Below the pieces are notes generated by a model. It was not told the DNA's origin. It was given only the letters and a program-made list of their open reading frames with translations, and did no database searches. A stretch of 64,000 nucleotides of DNA from NCBI GenBank assembly GCA_021815305.1, contig JAKAHC010000005.1:124001-188000 (forward strand). Direction: 5' to 3'. Below, in pieces: positions 8,686-17,940 of the stretch. Each line of letters begins with the position of its first letter. The stretch's first letter is position 1. The position numbers were made by a program, and so were the translations under genes. The stretch comes from Deltaproteobacteria bacterium. Its GTDB lineage: Bacteria > Desulfobacterota > Deferrimicrobia > Deferrimicrobiales > Deferrimicrobiaceae.

Positions 8686-9597
8686 ATGATGCAGGTATCC
8701 CCGGATACGACGCGCGTCGGGTGGATCGGCACCGGCGTGATGGGACTGTCGATGTGCGGCAACATCCTGTCGAAGGGATATCCCGTGACCGTGTACTCCC
8801 GCACCCGGGAAAAGGCGCGCCCCCTTCTCGACAAGGGGGCGAAGTGGGCGGATTCCCCGAAGGCCGTCGCGGAAGCGTCGGACGCGGTGTTCACGATGGT
8901 GGGGTTCCCCTCGGACGTGCGGGAGGTCTACCTGGGTCCCCGGGGGGTGCTCGCCGGCGCGCGGCCGGGATCGATCCTCGCCGACATGACCACGACCGAG
9001 CCGTCGCTGGCGAAGGAGATCCACGCCGCCGCGAAGGCACGCGGCGTTTCCTCCGTCGACGCTCCCGTCTCGGGGGGGGACGTAGGCGCGCGCGAAGCGC
9101 GCCTCTCCATCATGGCGGGGGGAGACCCGGAGGTCTTTGCGGCCCTCATGCCGCTGTTCTCGGCGATGGGGAAGACGATCGTCCTCCAGGGGCCGGCGGG
9201 CGCGGGGCAGCATGCCAAGATGTGCAACCAGATCGTGATCGCCGGGACCATGATCGGCGTCTGCGAGTCGCTGATCTACGGACACAAGGCGGGCCTGGAT
9301 CTCGAGACGATGCTCTCCTCCATCGCCGGAGGCGCCGCGGGGTGCTGGGCGCTGTCGAACCTCGCTCCGCGCGTCCTCCAGCGGAACTTCGACCCGGGGT
9401 TCTTCGTGGAGCATTTCGTGAAGGACATGGGAATCGCCCTCGACGAGGCGAAGCGGATGAACCTCCCCCTTCCCGGCCTCGCGCTGGTCCACCAGATGTA
9501 CGTTTCGCTGCTGGCGAACGGCGGAGGGAAACACGGAACGCAGGCGCTCCTGCTCGTCCTGGAGCAGATGGCCGACACGAGGGTCGGGGCGGGTTAG
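8686..9597 (+). CDS. Beta-hydroxyacid dehydrogenase, tartronate semialdehyde reductase-like
   Basis: The 303-residue NAD(P)-dependent enzyme belongs to the 3-hydroxyisobutyrate dehydrogenase/GarR family. It has the Rossmann motif GWIGTGVMGLSM, the substrate loop DAPVSGGDVGAREARLSIMAGG, and the catalytic Lys in GQHAKMCNQI. ATG 8686 is chosen because GGAGG at 8673-8677 is well spaced; an earlier GTG at 8677 overlaps that site. Next to glycerate kinase, reduction of tartronate semialdehyde to D-glycerate is the most sensible role; 3-hydroxyisobutyrate is the alternative. The 128-base gap before it holds no recognisable gene and may contain a separate promoter. Confidence 0.85.
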   Translation: MMQVSPDTTRVGWIGTGVMGLSMCGNILSKGYPVTVYSRTREKARPLLDKGAKWADSPKAVAEASDAVFTMVGFPSDVREVYLGPRGVLAGARPGSILADMTTTEPSLAKEIHAAAKARGVSSVDAPVSGGDVGAREARLSIMAGGDPEVFAALMPLFSAMGKTIVLQGPAGAGQHAKMCNQIVIAGTMIGVCESLIYGHKAGLDLETMLSSIAGGAAGCWALSNLAPRVLQRNFDPGFFVEHFVKDMGIALDEAKRMNLPLPGLALVHQMYVSLLANGGGKHGTQALLLVLEQMADTRVGAG

Positions 9598-9612
9598 GCG
9601 GGGGAAGCGGCG

Positions 9613-10110
9613 CTACACGACGATGATGTCGAGCCGTTCCGGGCCGTGCACCCCGATGGCCAGCGTAAGTTCGATATCGGCGGTGCGGCTGGGCCCGGTG
9701 ACCAGGGTCAGGTTCGTGGGAGGCGCGGAGACCACCTCCGCGAAGAGATCGTCGAGCTCCGCGAAGATCCGGTCCCGGCGCACGATCGCGACGTGGTGCG
9801 CGGGAAGCAGCCCCGCCTGGACGGCGCGCCCGTCCACGCTCGCGCAGGCGAGCGTGCCCGTCTCCGCGACCGCCCCGAACACCTCCTCCACCGTCGCAGC
9901 GGCATCCGCGTAATCCGCGACGCGGTTCGGAAAGAGGTCCGCGACCGCCTCCTCGGCCGCGGTGAGGCCCGGGCAATACACGGGGACCCCCGGCGGAACG
10001 ATTCCCGCCAGGACATCCCGCAGCGCTTCCGGACCGGGGAGCAGGTGCGTCCCCGCCGCCGCTTTGGCCGCGTTCTCCAGGAACAGGCGGACCCTCTCCT
10101 CGCCGTTCAA
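9613..10110 (-). CDS. lutC: Lactate utilization protein C (LUD domain)
   Basis: The 165-residue LUD-domain protein is LutC-like: it has YCPGLTAAEEA, the SVDGRAVQAGLLPAHHVAIVRRD region, and the TLVTGPSRTADIELTLAIGVHGP C-terminus that closes the fold. It is short for LutC (usually 200-240). The likely start is TTG 10110, overlapping the lutB stop. With LutA and LutB it forms an iron-sulfur L-lactate oxidation complex in the cytoplasm. It is the last gene of the operon and converges on the dehydrogenase at 8686. Confidence 0.85.
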   Translation of the reverse strand: MNGEERVRLFLENAAKAAAGTHLLPGPEALRDVLAGIVPPGVPVYCPGLTAAEEAVADLFPNRVADYADAAATVEEVFGAVAETGTLACASVDGRAVQAGLLPAHHVAIVRRDRIFAELDDLFAEVVSAPPTNLTLVTGPSRTADIELTLAIGVHGPERLDIIVV

Positions 10111-11474
10111 TGCGCCTTCCTCCGGAAGGGGATCCTCGCGGGCGGGGGAAGCCGCCCTGCGACGTCTTTCCCTCCGACCGCGCGCACCAGGGGCCAGAAG
10201 ATTCCCGCGAGCCGCTGCCCGAGGGAGAACCACCCGGGCGACGCGGCGGCCCTCCCGAACCACGCCATCACCCGCCTCTCCTTCGGATCCGGGAAACCTT
10301 CCCGAACCTTCCGCCGCCGCAGCTGGAGGATGAGGGGAACCAGCGGCACCCGCACGGGGCACACCTCCGCGCACGCTCCGCAGAGGGTGCTCGCGTCCAC
10401 GACGGGATGCGACTTCGCCATCCCCGTGAGGAGCGTGGTCAGGATCAGGCCCATCGGGCCCGGATAGGTCCATCCGTACGCGTGTCCGCCGACCGTCCGG
10501 TAGACGGGGCACACGTTCATGCAGGCGCCGCACCGGATGCACTTGAGGATGTCGCGCGACTCGCCGGCGAGGATCTCCGTCCGCCCGTTGTCGAGGAGCA
10601 CGATGTGCAGCTCCTTCGCACCGGTGGCGTCTCCGGGTTTGCGCGGCCCCGTGATCACCGAGACGTAGGCGGTGATCGCCTGCCCCGTCGCGGAGCGCGG
10701 CAGGAGGCGGAGGAACGCCGGGAGGTCGGACAGGGACGGAATGATCTTCTCGACGGAGAGGATCGCCACGTGGAGCGGCGGCACGGTGGTCACCATCCGT
10801 CCGTTCCCCTCGTTGGTGAACAGGACGAGGCTGCCCGTGTCCGCGGCGGCGAAGTTCGCCCCCGAGATCCCCGCGTCCGCGGAGAGGAACTTCTCCCGCA
10901 GCGCGCCCCTGGCGATCCGCGTGAGCGCCTGCGGGTCTTCGGTGTACGGAACGCCGAGCCGCTCCGTGAACAGCCTGCCGATCTGGCGGCGGTTCTTGTG
11001 GATCGCCGGGACGATGATGTGGGAGGGAGACTCCCCCGCCATCTGGATGATGTACTCGCCGAGGTCGGTCTCGAACACCTCCATCCCCGCGGCCTCGAGG
11101 TGGGCGTTCAGGTCCACCTCCTCGGAGACCATCGACTTCCCCTTGACGATCCGCTTCGCCCCGCGGTCGGAGAGGACCTTCGCGACGATCTCCCTCGCCG
11201 CGGCCGCGTCCTTCGCCCGGTGCACCGTGGCGCCGGCGCGGGTCGCGGAGGCGACGAAGGTCTCGACGTGCCGCGGGAGGTCCGCAAGCACCTCGTCGCG
11301 TATCCCGGAGGCCCGGTCCCGGAGCGCTTCCAGGTCCGAAACCGGCGCGAACGCCTCCGCGCGCTTGGCGCCGAACGTGTCGGCGGCCTGTTTCATCGCC
11401 GCCCGCAACGCAACGTCCTCCAGCGCGCGGACCGAGTTTTGCCGGAAGCGGAGGGTGGTCTGTCCGAGGTTCAC
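10107..11474 (-). CDS. lutB: Lactate utilization iron-sulfur protein B
   Basis: The 455-residue LutB-type protein joins an N-terminal LUD domain (VKGKSMVSEEVDLNAHLEAAG, FAAADTGSLVLFTNEGNGRM) to a C-terminal ferredoxin region with CIRCGACMNVCPVYR and CGACAEVCPVRVPL, and a DUF3390-like tail. It carries two [4Fe-4S] clusters and passes electrons during lactate oxidation. GTG 11474 overlaps the lutA stop by four bases (GTGA). Length fits the family (about 450-480). Confidence 0.92.
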   Translation of the reverse strand: MNLGQTTLRFRQNSVRALEDVALRAAMKQAADTFGAKRAEAFAPVSDLEALRDRASGIRDEVLADLPRHVETFVASATRAGATVHRAKDAAAAREIVAKVLSDRGAKRIVKGKSMVSEEVDLNAHLEAAGMEVFETDLGEYIIQMAGESPSHIIVPAIHKNRRQIGRLFTERLGVPYTEDPQALTRIARGALREKFLSADAGISGANFAAADTGSLVLFTNEGNGRMVTTVPPLHVAILSVEKIIPSLSDLPAFLRLLPRSATGQAITAYVSVITGPRKPGDATGAKELHIVLLDNGRTEILAGESRDILKCIRCGACMNVCPVYRTVGGHAYGWTYPGPMGLILTTLLTGMAKSHPVVDASTLCGACAEVCPVRVPLVPLILQLRRRKVREGFPDPKERRVMAWFGRAAASPGWFSLGQRLAGIFWPLVRAVGGKDVAGRLPPPARIPFRRKAH

Positions 11475-12193
11475 AGTCCCTCCGCCAGGAGTTGGGCGAG
11501 GTGCGCCACCCGGACTTTCGACCCGCGCCGCCGGAGCGCGTCGGCGAGGTTCATCAGGCATCCCGAGTCGCACCCCGTCACCGTATCCGCCCCCGTCGCC
11601 TCGACGGAGGCCGCCTTCTCTTCGGCCAGGGCGCAGGAGATCTCCGGCAATTTCGCCATGAAGGTCCCGCCGAAACCGCAACAGCGCCCCGCGTCCGCCA
11701 TCGGGACGAACGCGGCCCCTTTCAAGGATGCGAGGAGCGTCAGCGGCTCTTCCCGGACTCCGAGCGACCGGGTCAGGTGGCACGACGCGTGGTAGGTGAT
11801 CGTCCCCCTCCCCCGAAGGCCCGCCTCGTGCGCCCGCGCCACGTGGACGAGGAACCGGGAAAGCTCGTACGTGCGCTCCCCCGCCCGCCGCGCCTTCGCG
11901 AGCATCCGGGGATCGTCGTGGAACAGTTCGGGGTAGTGGTGCCGAACCATCGCCGCGCAGGAGCCGGATGGGGTGACGATCGGCGCATCCCCGTCGAAGA
12001 CCGACAGGAAATGCGCGGCCGCCGTCCGGGCGGTATCCTCGTACCCGGCGTTGAAGGCCGGTTGCCCGCAGCACGTCTGCCCCTGCGGGAATACGGGGTC
12101 CGCACCGAACCTCCGCAGCAAACGCAGGGTGGCTTCCCCCACTTCGGGAAAGAAGGTGTCCACCAGGCACGTCCCGAACAGCAACACTTTCAA
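11471..12193 (-). CDS. lutA: Lactate utilization protein A (CCG-domain Fe-S oxidoreductase)
   Basis: The 240-residue protein holds two cysteine-rich CCG domains: CCGQPAFNAGY near residue 43 and CCGFGGTF in the C-terminal half, plus FGTCLVDTFFPEVGE at the start, as in LutA/YkgE and GlpC-type subunits. It starts with TTG at 12193 behind GGGGGG; an ATG just upstream leads straight to a stop and is rejected. It is the first gene of lutABC. The promoter carries a GntR-type operator at 12222-12232 over the predicted transcription start. Confidence 0.92.
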   Translation of the reverse strand: MKVLLFGTCLVDTFFPEVGEATLRLLRRFGADPVFPQGQTCCGQPAFNAGYEDTARTAAAHFLSVFDGDAPIVTPSGSCAAMVRHHYPELFHDDPRMLAKARRAGERTYELSRFLVHVARAHEAGLRGRGTITYHASCHLTRSLGVREEPLTLLASLKGAAFVPMADAGRCCGFGGTFMAKLPEISCALAEEKAASVEATGADTVTGCDSGCLMNLADALRRRGSKVRVAHLAQLLAEGL

Positions 12194-12394
12194 ACCATCC
12201 CCCCGGCGCGCCAGGAAAAATTGGTTAGACCACTAAACTACCAATCCGCCATCGCTTGCGTCAAGGCATATCTCCCGCACAGTATTCGTCCAAGAACCAT
12301 ATGTTATTCAAGCAGTTTTATCTTAAGGCCCCGCCGGAATCACCGGAATCACGCATTCCTTGACTTGCGGGAATCCCGCGATTATACATTTGGT
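12194..12394. promoter_or_regulatory. Divergent lutA / gntR control region with two matching operators
   Basis: Minus strand: -35 TTGACG (12259-12264), 18-base spacer, -10 TAGTTT (12235-12240), and operator TGGTTAGACCA (12222-12232) over the predicted start of transcription. Plus strand: -35 TTGACT (12360-12365), 17-base spacer, -10 TATACA (12383-12388), and operator TGGTATGACCA (12391-12401) covering the regulator's start codon. The flanks also match (TTGGT-N3-ACCASTAAAC). A GCGGGA-A-TCCCGC palindrome (12367-12379) sits in the plus-strand spacer. The layout fits one GntR repressor controlling lutABC and itself. Confidence 0.75.
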
Positions 12395-13138
12395 ATGACC
12401 AGTAAACAGAACGGGACGCCCCTGGGGCTGTTCACGCCGATCCGCGTCGACAGGGTTTCCGACAAGGTTTCCGGGCAGCTCAAGAAGCTCATTGCCGACG
12501 GGGTGGTGAAGATCGGGGACCGCCTTCCCTCCGAACGGGAGTTGTCGGAACAGATGGGGGTCAGCCGGACTTCCGTCCGGGAGGCGCTCCAGCAACTGGA
12601 GATGCAGGGGGTGCTGGAGATCGTCCACGGCGGGGGCTCCATCGTGCGCAACATCACCGGGCGGGAGATCCGCCGGACCCTCGAGATCTTCCTCGAGAGG
12701 GACCCCAAACGCGTCCTGGAGCTCGCGGAGCTGCGGGCCTTCATGGAGGCGTGGGCCGCCCGCGAGGCGGCAAGGCACCGGACGGAGCAGGAACTGGAGG
12801 TGATGCGCGGATACCTCGAGGAGATGGAGCGGGATTTCTCGAAGGGGCAGATCCGGTACGACGTCGACTTCAAGTACCACACGGAGATCGCCGGCGCCAC
12901 GCACAACACGATCTACCTGCACATGATCGACAATATCTACAACCTGATCGACTTCTCCGTCAAGGTCCACCGGGAGGAAGTGTTCACCGCGCGCGAGGAC
13001 CAGGAGACGATCCTCGACCACCACCGGGACATCTACCACGCGATCCGCGACGGAAACCCGGATGCCGCCGAGAACGCGATGAAGGAACACCTGGCGTTCG
13101 TCGTGCGCGAGTTCCGGCGGAAATTCTTCCCCGACTGA
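12395..13138 (+). CDS. FadR-subfamily GntR regulator of the lut operon (LutR/LldR-like)
   Basis: The 247-residue protein has a GntR winged helix at about residues 15-80 (GDRLPSERELSEQMGVSRTSVREAL) and an FCD domain (ELAELRAFMEAWAAREAARH, DVDFKYHTEIAGATHN with His ligands, later DHHRDIYHAI). It is divergent from lutABC, as LutR/LldR-type regulators often are, and likely senses lactate. The ATG at 12395 has no Shine-Dalgarno and falls seven bases after the predicted -10 (ends 12388), so the mRNA is probably leaderless. The operator TGGTATGACCA spans this ATG, implying autoregulation. Confidence 0.88.
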   Translation: MTSKQNGTPLGLFTPIRVDRVSDKVSGQLKKLIADGVVKIGDRLPSERELSEQMGVSRTSVREALQQLEMQGVLEIVHGGGSIVRNITGREIRRTLEIFLERDPKRVLELAELRAFMEAWAAREAARHRTEQELEVMRGYLEEMERDFSKGQIRYDVDFKYHTEIAGATHNTIYLHMIDNIYNLIDFSVKVHREEVFTAREDQETILDHHRDIYHAIRDGNPDAAENAMKEHLAFVVREFRRKFFPD

Positions 13139-13160
13139 CGGCAGCGGGGGCGGCCCCGCG

Positions 13161-14072
13161 TCATGCCCCTTCCGGCGGGGACAAAAGGTGCCGGAGAGCG
13201 CCCTCGAGTTCGGGGAACCGGAAGACGTGCCCCGACGCGAGCAGGCGCCCGGGGACTACGCGCGCGCTCGAAAGAAGCAGGGCGTCCGCCATCTCCCCGA
13301 CGGCGATGCGCAGGGCGAACCCCGGAACCGGGACCACGGCGGGACGCGACAACACCTTCCCCAGCGTCTTCGTGAACTCACGGTTCGTGACGGGAACCGG
13401 AACGACGGCGTTCATCGGCCCCCGCAACGTTTCATCGGACAGGACGCGCAGGACGACCCCGGGGACGTCGTCGAGTGCGATCCAGCTCATGTACTGGCTC
13501 CCGCTCCCCAGCACCCCCCCCAGCCCGGCGCGGAAGGCCGGGAGCATCCTCGGGAGCGCCCCACCCTTCTCCGAAAGGACCATCCCGAGCCGCAGGGAAA
13601 CGACGCGGATCCCCCGCTCCGCCGCAGGGGAGGATGCCGCTTCCCAATCGCGGCAGAGGCCGGAAAGGAATCCGGAACCCGGCGGGCTGTCTTCGGTGAG
13701 GAGTTCCCCTCCGCGGTCGCCGTAATATCCGACCGCCGAAGCGCAGAGGAACGCCGGCGGCGGCTTCCGCATGCCGGCGAGCGCTTCGCACAGGAGGCGC
13801 GTCCCCTTCACCCGGCTGTCGCGGAGGGCCGCTTTGCGGGAGGCCGTCCATCTTCCCGAGGCGATGTTCTCCCCGGCCAGGTGGACCACGGCGTCCGCCC
13901 CCGAGAGCCCCCCGGTGTCCACCTCGCCCCGGTCCGGGTCCCACCGGATCGCCATCTCTCCCGGCAGGGGAGCGCGGCGGACCAGCCGGAACACCTCGAG
14001 GCCGGCGGCGGCCAGGGAACGCGCAAGTTCCGAACCGATGAGCCCGGTGCTGCCGGAGACGACGACGCGCAC
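13161..14072 (-). CDS. TIGR01777-family NAD(P)-dependent sugar epimerase-like protein (YfcH)
   Basis: The 303-residue protein is an extended short-chain dehydrogenase of the YfcH/TIGR01777 type. It starts with the Rossmann motif VVVSGSTGLIGSELARSLAAAG, has DAVVHLAGENIA, the YGDRGGELLTEDSPPGSGFL stretch typical of the family, and the C-terminal DUF1731-like segment (VPVPGFALRIAVGEMADALL). The reaction is not established for the family. It is followed by a DUF2007 gene four bases upstream in transcription order and may be cotranscribed with it. Confidence 0.88.
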   Translation of the reverse strand: MRVVVSGSTGLIGSELARSLAAAGLEVFRLVRRAPLPGEMAIRWDPDRGEVDTGGLSGADAVVHLAGENIASGRWTASRKAALRDSRVKGTRLLCEALAGMRKPPPAFLCASAVGYYGDRGGELLTEDSPPGSGFLSGLCRDWEAASSPAAERGIRVVSLRLGMVLSEKGGALPRMLPAFRAGLGGVLGSGSQYMSWIALDDVPGVVLRVLSDETLRGPMNAVVPVPVTNREFTKTLGKVLSRPAVVPVPGFALRIAVGEMADALLLSSARVVPGRLLASGHVFRFPELEGALRHLLSPPEGA

Positions 14073-14075
14073 CGC

Positions 14076-14438
14076 CTACCCCTTTCCCCGTCGGGTCGCA
14101 CGCCGCTTCCCGGGCACACCCTCGGGGACGTCGTTTCCTCCGGAACGCGGGAAACGGATCACGCGGCCCCGCTCCTCTCCGGGAGGACCCTCCGGCGCCC
14201 CGCCTCCCGGGGAGACCGCATAGGACAGCGTAAGATCGCGGAGGATCTCCCTCGCCTCGAAGGCGTCCTCCTTGCGGACCATCAGCCGCGCCGGCTGCGC
14301 CCACGGCTGGATGTAGCCGAAGAACTCGTCCCGGAAGAAGTATTCGACCCTCTCCGGGTCGAGCAACGATTTGACCAGGGCGATGTCGATGGGGTTGAAG
14401 GTAGAAAGGATTTCCTCGTATTCGACGTATCGGGGCAT
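14076..14438 (-). CDS. DUF2007-type small protein
   Basis: The 120-residue protein has the DUF2007 (putative signal-transducing) core at residues 5-65: ILSTFNPIDIALVKSLLDPERVEYFF followed by LMVRKEDAFEAREILRDL. The C-terminal half is low complexity and basic, rich in Gly, Pro and Arg. ATG 14438 follows GAGGAAA and is preferred over an ATG nine codons earlier. Function is unknown; the fold resembles a small ferredoxin-like regulatory domain. It lies just ahead of the TIGR01777 gene. Confidence 0.75.
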   Translation of the reverse strand: MPRYVEYEEILSTFNPIDIALVKSLLDPERVEYFFRDEFFGYIQPWAQPARLMVRKEDAFEAREILRDLTLSYAVSPGGGAPEGPPGEERGRVIRFPRSGGNDVPEGVPGKRRATRRGKG

Positions 14439-14526
14439 CACGGTTTCCTCTCCCCACGGAACCACACGACGGTGGGCCGTTCCCTTGCGGCGCCGATGGT
14501 TTGCCGGTTCGAGCGCATGAGGTAGC

Positions 14527-16173
14527 CTACGACGAGGCGAACACCCGGGAGACGAGGTCCCTGGCCTCCGCCTGGATCCGGCGCAGGTGCTCCGCGCCGA
14601 GGAAGCTCTCGGCGTAGATCTTGTAGACGTCTTCCGTTCCGGACGGCCGGGCGGCGAACCAGCCGTTGGCCGTGGACACCTTGAGCCCCCCGATGGGAGC
14701 GCCGTTCCCCGGCGCCGCGGTCAGCATCGCCTCGATCCGCTCCCCCGCGAGCATGGTCGCCGCCACCTGCCGCGGCGACATCATCGAGAGGGACGCCTTC
14801 TGCTCTTTCGTGGCGGGAGCGTCGATCCGCTCGTACACCGGGTCGCCGAACTCCGCCGCCAGGTCGCGATACCTCTCGCCGGGATCGCGCCCGGTCACCG
14901 CCATCATCTCCGCGGCGAGAAGCCCCAGGAGCAGCCCGTCCTTGTCGGTGCTCCATGGCGCGCCGTCCCTCCGCAGGAACGATGCGCCGGCGCTCTCTTC
15001 TCCGCAGAACGCCAGCGTCCCTTCGAGGAGCCCCGGGACGAACCATTTGAAGCCCACGGGGACCTCGACGAGTCTCCGCCCGAAGCGCGCGGCCACGCGG
15101 TCAATCATCCCGCTGCTGACCACCGTCTTCCCGACGCCGGCATCCGGACGCCACCCGGACCGCGTGCGGAAAAGATAATCGACTGCCGCCGCAAGGTAGT
15201 GGTTCGGCTGGAGCAGCCCCGCGCTCCGGGTCACGATCCCGTGGCGGTCGGCGTCGGTGTCGTTGCCGAAAGCGACGTCGAAGCGGTCCTTCATGGCGAT
15301 GAGCCCCGCCATCGCGTACGGGGACGAGCAGTCCATGCGGATCTTCCCGTCCCGATCCCGCGCCATGAAGCGGAAGGTCGGGTCCACCGCTTCGTTGACC
15401 ACGACGAGGTCAAGCCCGTATCGTTGCGCCGCGGGAGCCCAATACGCCGCCGCGGCCCCCCCCAGGGGGTCGACGCCGATCCGGATCCCCGCGCCGCGGA
15501 TCGCCTCCATGTCGAGCACCGCGCCCAGGGCGCCGACGTAGGCGTCCACGTAGTCGTGGCGGCGGGTGGTCCCGGCGCGCAGCGCCCGTTCGTACGACAC
15601 CCGCCTCGCGCCGCCCGTCCCCTCCGCAAGAAGCCGGTTCGCGCGCTCCTCGATCCTGCGCGTGGCGTCGGTGTCCGCGGGTCCCCCGTGGGGGGGGTTG
15701 TACTTCAGGCCCCCGTCCTCCGGGGGGTTGTGGGACGGGGTGATCACGATACCGTCCGCGAGCCCCTCCGAACGGCCGCGGTTGCGGGAGAGGATCGCGT
15801 GGGAAACGGCGGGGGTGGGGGTATATCCGCCGTCCCGGTCGATCATCACGGTGACGCCGTTCCCCGCAAGGACCTCGAGAGCCGTACGGAAGGCCGGCTC
15901 CGAGAGGGCGTGGGTGTCCTTTCCCAGGAAAAGGGGGCCCGTGACCCCCTCGGCCGCCCGCTGTTCGCAGATCGCCTGCGTGACGGCGAGGATGTGCGCC
16001 TCGTTGAAGGAAAGGGAAAGGGACGATCCCCGATGCCCGGAAGTGCCGAAGGCCACGCGCTGCTCCGCGACGGACGGATCGGGGGCGCCTGTGTAATAGG
16101 AAGAAACGAGGCCCGCGATGTCGGCCTGCCCCTTCGGGCCGGCCGGTTTCCCCGCTTCCGGGTGAATCACCAC
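14527..16173 (-). CDS. pgm: Phosphoglucomutase (alpha-D-glucose phosphate-specific)
   Basis: The 548-residue enzyme is a full-length alpha-phosphohexomutase of the Pgm branch. It interconverts glucose 1-phosphate and glucose 6-phosphate. Landmarks are [18 protein letters not shown] at the N-terminus, the phosphoserine loop [20 protein letters not shown], metal loop [12 protein letters not shown], sugar-binding [12 protein letters not shown] and the phosphate-binding [15 protein letters not shown] near the C-terminus. It sits three bases downstream of the 6-phosphogluconate dehydrogenase, linking glycogen/UDP-glucose supply and the pentose phosphate branch. Confidence 0.96.
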   Translation of the reverse strand: MVIHPEAGKPAGPKGQADIAGLVSSYYTGAPDPSVAEQRVAFGTSGHRGSSLSLSFNEAHILAVTQAICEQRAAEGVTGPLFLGKDTHALSEPAFRTALEVLAGNGVTVMIDRDGGYTPTPAVSHAILSRNRGRSEGLADGIVITPSHNPPEDGGLKYNPPHGGPADTDATRRIEERANRLLAEGTGGARRVSYERALRAGTTRRHDYVDAYVGALGAVLDMEAIRGAGIRIGVDPLGGAAAAYWAPAAQRYGLDLVVVNEAVDPTFRFMARDRDGKIRMDCSSPYAMAGLIAMKDRFDVAFGNDTDADRHGIVTRSAGLLQPNHYLAAAVDYLFRTRSGWRPDAGVGKTVVSSGMIDRVAARFGRRLVEVPVGFKWFVPGLLEGTLAFCGEESAGASFLRRDGAPWSTDKDGLLLGLLAAEMMAVTGRDPGERYRDLAAEFGDPVYERIDAPATKEQKASLSMMSPRQVAATMLAGERIEAMLTAAPGNGAPIGGLKVSTANGWFAARPSGTEDVYKIYAESFLGAEHLRRIQAEARDLVSRVFASS

Positions 16174-16176
16174 GCG

Positions 16177-17160
16177 TCAGCCTCCCGCCGGGCGTTCGAG
16201 GTGGCCGCCGAACTTGTAGCGCATCGCCGAAAGCACCTTTTCCGCGAACGTATGCTCCTCGCGGGATCGGAACCGCGCGTAGAGCGCGGCGGTGATGCAA
16301 TCCGCGGGGACCGACTCCTCGACCGCCGCCTGGACGGTCCACCGCCCCTCGCCGGAATCGCGGACGAACCCCGTGTAGCCGGAAAGTCCCGGGTCTTCCT
16401 GCAACGCCATCGCGGCGAGGTCCAGAAGCCAGGATCCCACGACGCTGCCGCGCCGCCACACCTCGGCGATCTCCCGAAGGTCCAGATCGTACCGGTGTTC
16501 CGGGGGAATCTCGCCCGAACCCGCGTTCCGCAGGATGTCGAACCCTTCGGCGTACGCCTGCATCAGCCCGTACTCGATGCCGTTGTGGACCATCTTCACG
16601 AAATGGCCCGCGCCGGGAGGGCCGCAGTGGAGGTACCCCTCCTCGGCGGCGCCCTGGCCGCCCTTCCGGCCCGGCGTCCTCGGGATCTCCCCCCGTCCGG
16701 GCGCCAGCGTCCGGAAGACGGGGTCGAGCCGGGCAACCGCCTCCTTCGGCCCGCCGATCATCAGGCAATAGCCGCGGTCGATCCCCCAGACCCCGCCGCT
16801 GGTTCCCGCGTCGCAGTAGAAAATCTCCTTTCCCGCAAGCGCCGCCGCCCGGCGCACATCGTCCTTGTAGTGGGAGTTCCCGCCGTCCACGAGGATATCC
16901 CCGGGCGACAGCAGCTTCGCCAGGGCCGTCACGGTCTGCTCCGTGGCCTCTCCCGCGGGAACCATCACCCAGACGGCGCGGGGGAGGGCGAGTTTCGCCG
17001 CAAGGTCCGGGAGCGAGGTCGACCCGGTCGCCCCTTCGTCCGAAAGACGCCGGACCGCTTCGGGGTCGGCGTCGTACACCACGCACCCATGGCCCGCCTT
17101 CATCAATCGGCGAACCATGTTCGCGCCCATCCGTCCCAGCCCCACCATTCCCAGCTGCAT
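16177..17160 (-). CDS. gnd: 6-phosphogluconate dehydrogenase, decarboxylating (short, YqeC/GntZ type)
   Basis: The 327-residue enzyme has [17 protein letters not shown] at the start, the substrate loop [32 protein letters not shown], and catalytic [23 protein letters not shown]. It lacks the long C-terminal repeat of the E. coli enzyme, as the short NAD-preferring type does. It oxidatively decarboxylates 6-phosphogluconate to ribulose 5-phosphate. ATG 17160 follows AAAGGAG; an upstream ATG nine codons earlier is less well placed. It is in a row with pgm. Confidence 0.93.
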   Translation of the reverse strand: MQLGMVGLGRMGANMVRRLMKAGHGCVVYDADPEAVRRLSDEGATGSTSLPDLAAKLALPRAVWVMVPAGEATEQTVTALAKLLSPGDILVDGGNSHYKDDVRRAAALAGKEIFYCDAGTSGGVWGIDRGYCLMIGGPKEAVARLDPVFRTLAPGRGEIPRTPGRKGGQGAAEEGYLHCGPPGAGHFVKMVHNGIEYGLMQAYAEGFDILRNAGSGEIPPEHRYDLDLREIAEVWRRGSVVGSWLLDLAAMALQEDPGLSGYTGFVRDSGEGRWTVQAAVEESVPADCITAALYARFRSREEHTFAEKVLSAMRYKFGGHLERPAGG

Positions 17161-17229
17161 GCCCCGTGCTCCTTTCCGCGGCGGCACACGCCGCGAACCT
17201 CGTATCGCCCCCGCGCCCCCGGGAAGGCG

Positions 17230-17844
17230 CTATCTCCGGGCCAGCTTCGCGGCGATGGTCGCCACGTGCCTCCCCTGGAACCGCGCCGCCGCCAGCTCGT
17301 TCTCCGTGGGGGCGCGCTCCCCCTTGGTGCCGGCGACGGTGGTCGCCCCGTACGGGGATCCGCCGGTGATCTCGTCGTTGCGCATCTGCCCCTGGAAGGC
17401 ATACGGCAACCCCACGACCACCATCCCCTGGTGCAGGAGGGTGACGTGGGTGGTGAGGAGCGTCGCCTCCTGTCCGCCGTGCTGGGTGGCCGTGGAGGCA
17501 AAGACGCTTCCCACCTTTCCCACGAGCGCCCCGGAAGCCCACAGCTGCCCGGTGGCGTCGAGGAACTGGCGCATCTGCCCGCACATGTTCCCGAACCGGG
17601 TGGGAGTCCCGATGAAGATCGCGTCGTAGGAGGGAAGTTCGTCCACGGTGCACACCGGAACGTGGGCGAAGGCCTTCTGCGGCCCGACCGCCCCCATCAT
17701 CTCCAGCACTTTCCCGGGCAGCGTTTCCGGCACCCTGCGCAGCGCCGCCTCGGCCCCCGGCACTTCCCGGACCCCTTCCGCGACCGCCTCCGCCATGCGA
17801 TGGACGTGGCCGTACATCGAATAGTAAAGGATGAGCGCCTTCAT
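17230..17844 (-). CDS. wrbA: NAD(P)H:quinone oxidoreductase WrbA
   Basis: The 204-residue flavodoxin-like protein starts [19 protein letters not shown] (FMN phosphate loop), then has [18 protein letters not shown] and [16 protein letters not shown], the WrbA signatures, and [12 protein letters not shown] near the end. It reduces quinones by two electrons in the cytoplasm, avoiding semiquinone radicals. ATG 17844 follows GGGAGGAGGG. Length is usual (about 200). It is upstream of gnd and pgm on the same strand. Confidence 0.95.
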   Translation of the reverse strand: MKALILYYSMYGHVHRMAEAVAEGVREVPGAEAALRRVPETLPGKVLEMMGAVGPQKAFAHVPVCTVDELPSYDAIFIGTPTRFGNMCGQMRQFLDATGQLWASGALVGKVGSVFASTATQHGGQEATLLTTHVTLLHQGMVVVGLPYAFQGQMRNDEITGGSPYGATTVAGTKGERAPTENELAAARFQGRHVATIAAKLARR

Positions 17845-17940
17845 CTTTCCCTCCTCCCGCAAAGGGTCCGCCCCAGCCCGGGACAGACGGTTCGGACCGA
17901 TCCCGCCACCTTTAAGGGATGCCCCGCGCCCGGGGAGGAT

